A stretch of DNA of 8,838 nucleotides from Amylibacter sp. (lineage in GTDB: Bacteria; Pseudomonadota; Alphaproteobacteria; Rhodobacterales; Rhodobacteraceae), in the NCBI GenBank assembly GCA_030625465.1, contig DAOUQS010000067.1:1-8838 (forward strand). Reading direction: 5' to 3'. Positions 5,108-8,838 of the stretch are shown here, piece after piece; the first letter of the stretch is position 1; the number at the start of each line of letters is the position of its first letter. A program made the translations under genes and the position numbers. Under the pieces are notes generated by a model. The model was not told where the DNA came from. It was given only the letters and a program-made list of their open reading frames with translations, and made no database searches.

Positions 5108-8002
5108 ATGCTCAGGAAAAAGACCAATGGGGTTGCGAGACGCTCCCAACGGACAAGCCTCCTGTCCAAGGTAGCAGAGAAATCTGTTGACCGTCGCGCA
5201 TTCCTTCGGGGATCAGGCCTGGCCATCGGTGGCCTAGCAGCGATTGGTGCAACAGCAGGTTCTGTCACCAAGGCATCAGCACAATCCGCTGTAAACGGCG
5301 CGGTGAAAACCGTCAAATCCGTTTGTACCAACTGTTCTGTCGGTTGTACCGTCATGGCAGAGGTAGACAACGGCGTTTGGACTGGACAAGAACCCGGCTT
5401 TGACAGCCCGTTCAACCTAGGTGCGCATTGCGCCAAGGGTGCATCCGCGCGTGAAGCGGCACACGGCGAACGCCGTTTGAAGTATCCGATGAAAAAAGAA
5501 GGCGGCGAATGGAAACGCATCAGCTGGGATCAGGCGATTAACGAAATCGGCGACCAGATGATGGATATCCGTGAAGAAAGCGGCCCGGACAGCGTTTATT
5601 GGCTGGGTTCAGCCAAGTTCAACAACGAACAGTCCTATCTGTTCCGTAAGTTTGCTGCCTATTGGGGTACAAACAACGTGGATCACCAGGCCCGTATCTG
5701 TCACTCGACCACAGTTGCAGGTGTTGCAAACACATGGGGCTACGGCGCCATGACCAACAGCTACAATGACATCCACAATTCAAAAGCGATTTTCGTTATT
5801 GGCGGGAACCCTGCAGAAGCACACCCTGTGTCCTTGATGCATATCCTGAAAGCCAAAGAGGAAAATAACGCGCCATTGATCGTATGTGACCCGCGCTTTA
5901 CGCGTACGGCGGCACATGCGGACGAATATGTGCGTCTGCGTCCGGGTACGGATGTGGCTTTGATCTGGGGTATTCTATACCATATCTTTGAAAATGGCTG
6001 GGAAGACAGTGAGTTTATCCGCACGCGGGTTTACGGCATGAACGAAATTCAGGATGAAGTGAAGAAATGGAATCCTGAAGAAGTAGAACGTGTTACCGGT
6101 GTTCCCGGTGAGCAAGTTAAACGCGTTGCCAGAACATTGGCAAACAACCGTCCGGCGACCGTGATTTGGTGCATGGGTGGTACGCAACATACTACAGGTA
6201 ACAACAACACGCGTGCCTATTGTATCTTGCAGCTTGCCCTTGGCAACATGGGTACATCGGGTGGTGGTACAAACATCTTCCGTGGTCACGACAACGTACA
6301 AGGTGCCACTGACATGTGTATCCTGTCCCACACTCTGCCCGGCTATTATGGCCTGTCAGGTGGTGCTTGGGCGCACTGGTCACGTGTTTGGGGTGAAGAC
6401 CTGGACTGGATGAAAGGCCGTTTTGACAGCATCAAAGACAAAGATGGTAAAGACAAGCCTTTGATGAACATGAAAGGTATTCCGGTATCGCGCTGGATTG
6501 ACGGTGTGTTGGAAGACAAAGACAACATCGATCAGCCAAACAATGTGCGTGCGATGGTTCTGTGGGGCCATGCGCCAAACAGCCAGACCCGTGGTAAGGA
6601 AATGAAAACGGCGATGGAAAAACTCGACATGCTTGTCGTGATTGATCCGTACCCGACGGTTTCTGCCGTAATGCATGACCGCACCGACGGTGTTTACCTG
6701 TTGCCTGCGTCGACCCAGTATGAATCGCGTGGCTCTGTCACCGCTTCAAACCGGTCGTTCCAGTGGCGTGACCAGGTTGTTGATCCATTGTTTGAATCAC
6801 TGCCGGACCACACCATCATGGGCAAGTTCGCCAATAAATTTGGCTGGGCTGACCGTTTCTTCCGTAATATCGAGATGGAAGATGCCGACACACCAAACAT
6901 TGAAAGCGTTACACACGAGTTCAATGGCGGTATGTGGACTATCGGTTATACGGGTTGTTCGCCAGATCGTATCAAATCGCATATGGCTAATCAGCACACG
7001 TTTGACAGAACCACATTGCAAGCCGTTGGTGGCCCGAATGACGGGGAATACTACGGTCTGCCGTGGCCTTGTTGGGGGACACCAGAAATGGGACACCCGG
7101 GCACACCAAACCTTTATGACATGTCCAAGAAAGTGTCTGAAGGCGGCCTGACTTTCCGCGCCCGTTTCGGTGTGGAACGTGACGGTGTCAATCTGTTGGC
7201 TGAAGGTGTTTATTCCAAAGGTTCCGACATCAAGGATGGCTATCCTGAATTTACCATGGCCATGCTGAAGGAACTGGGCTGGGATAGCGAGTTGACCGCT
7301 GAAGAGCGTGCATCTATCGAAGCCGTAGCCGGTGACAAGACCAACTGGAAAACCGACCTTTCTGGCGGCATCCAGCGGGTAGCGATCAGCCACGAATGTG
7401 CGCCATTTGGCAACGCCAAAGCACGTGCAGTGGTCTGGACGTTCCCTGATCCGGTACCGGTTCACCGTGAGCCGCTTTATACCAACCGCCGCGACTTGGT
7501 TGAGGACTATCCAACATATGATGATAAACAGGCTTATCGCCTGCCGACATTATATGCCTCGATCCAGAAGCAGGATTTCTCGAAAGAGTATCCGATGATC
7601 CTGACAACAGGACGACTGGTTGAATATGAAGGTGGTGGTGACGAAAGTCGGTCAAACCCATGGTTGGCTGAACTGCAACAAGACATGTTCGTAGAGATCA
7701 ACACACGCGACGCCAACAATCTGGGTGTACGTGATGGCGAACAAGTCTGGGTCGAAGGCGCGGAAGGGTCCAAGGTCAAGGTTATGGCTATGGTCACAGA
7801 ACGTGTCGGCGAAGGCGTTGCGTTTATGCCGTTCCACTTCGGTGGTAAATTTGAAGGCAAAAACTTGCTGGATAAATACCCTGATGGTGCTGCACCCTTT
7901 GTGGTCGGCGAAGCCGCGAATACTGCCATGACCTACGGTTATGACAGTGTCACTCAAATGCAAGAGAGCAAAGTATCTCTCTGCAAAATCTCAGTAGCTT
8001 AA
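5108..8002 (+). CDS. fdhA: Formate dehydrogenase catalytic (alpha) subunit, Mo/W-bisPGD, Tat-exported, 964 aa
   Basis: Oxidises formate to CO2 in the periplasm as the catalytic subunit of a membrane-linked FDH. The N-terminus has an extended basic region, then the Tat motif VDRRAFLRG (residues 27-35), a hydrophobic run and an ASA cleavage site near 58. The [4Fe-4S] ligands are C73, C76, C80 and C108, with the relay lysine at 110. In ARICHSTTV, C198-H199 occupy the place of selenocysteine-His in E. coli FdnG, so C198 (TGT codon, not TGA) should bind the metal. Cofactor-binding signatures include GGNPAEAHP (232-240), DPRFTRTAAHAD (261-272) and GNMGTSGGGTNIFRGHDNVQ (379-398). The C-terminal dinucleotide-binding domain runs from about 825 to 955. 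The start is the ATG at 5108 with GGAG 7 nt upstream; an in-frame TTG at 5072 lacks support. The beta-subunit ribosome-binding site overlaps its stop. Mo versus W cannot be read from sequence. Confidence 0.97.
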   Translation: MLRKKTNGVARRSQRTSLLSKVAEKSVDRRAFLRGSGLAIGGLAAIGATAGSVTKASAQSAVNGAVKTVKSVCTNCSVGCTVMAEVDNGVWTGQEPGFDSPFNLGAHCAKGASAREAAHGERRLKYPMKKEGGEWKRISWDQAINEIGDQMMDIREESGPDSVYWLGSAKFNNEQSYLFRKFAAYWGTNNVDHQARICHSTTVAGVANTWGYGAMTNSYNDIHNSKAIFVIGGNPAEAHPVSLMHILKAKEENNAPLIVCDPRFTRTAAHADEYVRLRPGTDVALIWGILYHIFENGWEDSEFIRTRVYGMNEIQDEVKKWNPEEVERVTGVPGEQVKRVARTLANNRPATVIWCMGGTQHTTGNNNTRAYCILQLALGNMGTSGGGTNIFRGHDNVQGATDMCILSHTLPGYYGLSGGAWAHWSRVWGEDLDWMKGRFDSIKDKDGKDKPLMNMKGIPVSRWIDGVLEDKDNIDQPNNVRAMVLWGHAPNSQTRGKEMKTAMEKLDMLVVIDPYPTVSAVMHDRTDGVYLLPASTQYESRGSVTASNRSFQWRDQVVDPLFESLPDHTIMGKFANKFGWADRFFRNIEMEDADTPNIESVTHEFNGGMWTIGYTGCSPDRIKSHMANQHTFDRTTLQAVGGPNDGEYYGLPWPCWGTPEMGHPGTPNLYDMSKKVSEGGLTFRARFGVERDGVNLLAEGVYSKGSDIKDGYPEFTMAMLKELGWDSELTAEERASIEAVAGDKTNWKTDLSGGIQRVAISHECAPFGNAKARAVVWTFPDPVPVHREPLYTNRRDLVEDYPTYDDKQAYRLPTLYASIQKQDFSKEYPMILTTGRLVEYEGGGDESRSNPWLAELQQDMFVEINTRDANNLGVRDGEQVWVEGAEGSKVKVMAMVTERVGEGVAFMPFHFGGKFEGKNLLDKYPDGAAPFVVGEAANTAMTYGYDSVTQMQESKVSLCKISVA

Positions 8003-8007
8003 GGAGG
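8001..8007 (+). promoter_or_regulatory. Strong ribosome-binding site of the beta subunit overlapping the fdhA stop
   Basis: AAGGAGG begins inside the fdhA TAA stop and lies 8 nt before the beta-subunit ATG. This near-perfect site fits tightly coupled, roughly equal production of the two subunits. Confidence 0.8.
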
Positions 8008-8015
8008 GCTGAAAA

Positions 8016-8612
8016 ATGGCAAGAGTTAAGTTTCTATGTGATGCTGAACGTTGTGTTGAATGTAATGCATGTGTTACCGCCTGTAAGAACGAGCACGAGG
8101 TGCCTTGGGGCATCAATCGGCGCAAAGTTGTTACAATAAACGACGGTAAACCAGGCGAGCGGTCAATATCTATCGCTTGTATGCACTGCTCTGACGCACC
8201 TTGTATGGCTGTGTGTCCTGTGGATTGCTTCTATCAAACCGAAGACGGTATTGTGTTGCACTCCAAGGATCTGTGTATCGGTTGTGGTTATTGCTTCTAT
8301 GCATGCCCATTCGGTGCGCCACAGTATCCGCAAGCCGGCAACTTCGGCAGCCGTGGCAAAATGGACAAATGTACATTCTGCGCAGGTGGCCCTGAAGAAA
8401 CCGGTTCACAAGCCGAGTTCCAGAAGTATGGACGCAACCGTATTGCAGAAGGCAAATTGCCGCTCTGTGCGGAAATGTGTTCTACCAAGGCGCTTCTGGC
8501 CGGTGACGGTGCTACTGTCTCTGACATCTACCGCGAGCGTGTTGTTTCACGTGGCTTCGGTTCAGGTGCATGGGGCTGGGGTACAGCCTACGGCATGAAA
8601 AACGGTGGCTAA
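8016..8612 (+). CDS. fdh3B: Formate dehydrogenase FDH3-type beta subunit, four [4Fe-4S] clusters, 198 aa
   Basis: Electron-transfer subunit linking FdhA to the membrane gamma subunit. It is a DmsB/FdnH-like ferredoxin with sixteen ligand cysteines: C13, C16, C19, C23; C55, C58, C63, C67-Pro; C87, C90, C93, C97-Pro; C119, C122, C151, C155. By analogy with this fold, clusters form between the groups (13/16/19 with 155, 23 with 119/122/151, 55/58/63 with 97, 67 with 87/90/93). C8 and C71 are extra. There is no signal peptide, so it is expected to cross the membrane by hitchhiking with Tat-exported FdhA. Unlike E. coli FdnH, which is near 290 residues, it lacks a C-terminal membrane helix. Its tail GSGAWGWGTAYG is aromatic and glycine-rich and may contact the gamma subunit. 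The start is clear from the AAGGAGG at 8001-8007. Confidence 0.96.
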   Translation: MARVKFLCDAERCVECNACVTACKNEHEVPWGINRRKVVTINDGKPGERSISIACMHCSDAPCMAVCPVDCFYQTEDGIVLHSKDLCIGCGYCFYACPFGAPQYPQAGNFGSRGKMDKCTFCAGGPEETGSQAEFQKYGRNRIAEGKLPLCAEMCSTKALLAGDGATVSDIYRERVVSRGFGSGAWGWGTAYGMKNGG

Positions 8613-8639
8613 TTAACACAACAGGTTTAGGGGTCTTTC

Positions 8640-8720
8640 ATGGATCCTATAATCCAAATAAGTGGGGCGGTGATACATCGCCGCCCCGCATACACATTCT
8701 TTACAGGTTCGAACCGATGA
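8640..8720 (+). CDS. Possible 26-codon leader ORF coupled to the gamma-subunit gene
   Basis: A short frame beginning MDPIIQISGAV and ending at a TGA that overlaps the gamma-subunit ATG as ATGA (8717-8720). An AGGGG site (8629-8633) lies 6 nt before its ATG, whereas the gamma gene itself has only a weak AGG. The layout is what stop-start translational coupling looks like. The peptide resembles nothing I recognise, and 26 open codons can arise by chance. Its coding sequence contains a strong hairpin (8662-8689), so it may be only a spacer. Confidence 0.25.
   Translation: MDPIIQISGAVIHRRPAYTFFTGSNR
8662..8689 (+). other. Strong 12-pair hairpin between the beta and gamma genes
   Basis: Bases 8662-8673 pair with 8678-8689 around a TACA loop. 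There are twelve pairs, mostly G-C, including seven consecutive from GGGGCGG and CCGCCCC, with two G-U wobbles. No T-run follows (CATACACATTC), and an open gene begins 28 bp later, so it is not a standard intrinsic terminator. It may stabilise the upstream fdhA-beta mRNA, mark a processing site, or reduce read-through to the gamma gene so that subunits are made in unequal amounts. Confidence 0.6.
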
Positions 8721-8838
8721 TCAAACGGATATTACTTTCAGTTTTTATCACTGCTTTTATGTGCATGGCACCAGCTTTCGCACAAGACAGTTCAACAGAC
8801 GTTCGGGCCGCAACCGGCGGCGCACAAACGCTGGACGA
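8717..8838 (+). CDS. Formate dehydrogenase gamma subunit (cytochrome b type), N-terminal part, cut by the right edge
   Basis: Forty complete residues are visible. They begin MIKRILLSVFITAFMCMAPAF, a Sec-type signal peptide with a likely cleavage after AFA near residue 22, followed by the mature start QDSSTDVRAATGGAQTLDD. The GGAQTL motif soon after the signal is familiar from FDH gamma subunits of Alphaproteobacteria, which carry a periplasmic extension before the four membrane helices that bind two hemes b. Those helices and heme histidines lie beyond the window. The protein would pass electrons from the beta subunit to quinone. Its ATG overlaps the stop of a 26-codon ORF, and its own ribosome-binding site is weak (AGG at 8705-8707). 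The call leans on position after the beta subunit as well as on the short sequence. Confidence 0.86.
   Translation, partial: MIKRILLSVFITAFMCMAPAFAQDSSTDVRAATGGAQTLD

Noticed and set aside
5699..5701. Possible selenocysteine codon at the FdhA active site
   Set aside because: The codon is TGT (cysteine), the frame stays open throughout, and there is no need for a SECIS element. The enzyme is a Cys-type FDH.
8662..8689. Intrinsic terminator ending the operon after the beta subunit
   Set aside because: No T-run follows the stem, and the gamma-subunit gene of the same complex starts 28 bp later on the same strand.
1..8838. Mobile elements, CRISPR arrays, tRNA or rRNA genes, toxin-antitoxin or defence genes
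   Set aside because: No long repeats, transposase or integrase motifs, RNA-gene signatures or such protein families were seen on either strand. The window reads as a conserved metabolic locus.

Overview
The window carries most of a periplasm-facing, membrane-linked formate dehydrogenase (FDH) locus of the kind found in Alphaproteobacteria. The gene set suggests Rhodobacterales or a close relative: Mrp, DUF6494, a 650-residue multi-cluster ferredoxin, DUF3305, DUF3306, TorD, a small Tat peptide, FdhA, an FDH3-type beta subunit and a gamma subunit with a signal peptide. The DNA looks only moderately GC-rich. The lineage is inferred from gene content and order, not from a marker gene.

Layout. 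Two gene groups diverge from an AT-rich intergenic region of about 460 bp (2443-2902). Leftward, on the minus strand, are a 652-residue [4Fe-4S] multi-cluster protein (2442-484), a 67-residue DUF6494 protein (459-256) and the first 84 residues of an Mrp/NBP35-type Fe-S carrier ATPase that runs off the left edge (254-1). These lie 24 bp and 1 bp apart, which suggests one transcript. Rightward, on the plus strand, are a DUF3305 protein (2903-3466), a DUF3306 protein overlapping it by 4 bp (3463-4113), a TorD-like chaperone (4145-4753), a 63-residue Tat-signal peptide (4806-4997), the catalytic subunit FdhA (5108-8002), the four-cluster beta subunit (8016-8612) and the start of the gamma subunit (8717 to the right edge).

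How it works together. FdhA has a Tat signal, one [4Fe-4S] site and a Cys-His pair (C198-H199) where E. coli FdnG has selenocysteine-His, so this is a Cys-type Mo/W-bisPGD formate dehydrogenase. It would oxidise formate in the periplasm and pass electrons through its own cluster and four clusters in the beta subunit to a b-type cytochrome gamma subunit and the quinone pool. The beta subunit has no signal and probably crosses the membrane with folded FdhA. TorD, DUF3305, DUF3306 and the small Tat peptide lie upstream and look like maturation or export factors. The divergent Mrp, DUF6494 and multi-cluster proteins could supply Fe-S clusters or electrons. That link rests on context only.

The FDH core is well understood. 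The less characterised parts are the multi-cluster protein, the DUF3305/DUF3306 pair, DUF6494, a strong hairpin inside a possible 26-codon ORF that is stop-start coupled to the gamma gene (8640-8720), and 11-bp-spaced direct repeats in the divergent control region. I see no mobile elements, RNA genes or CRISPR arrays.
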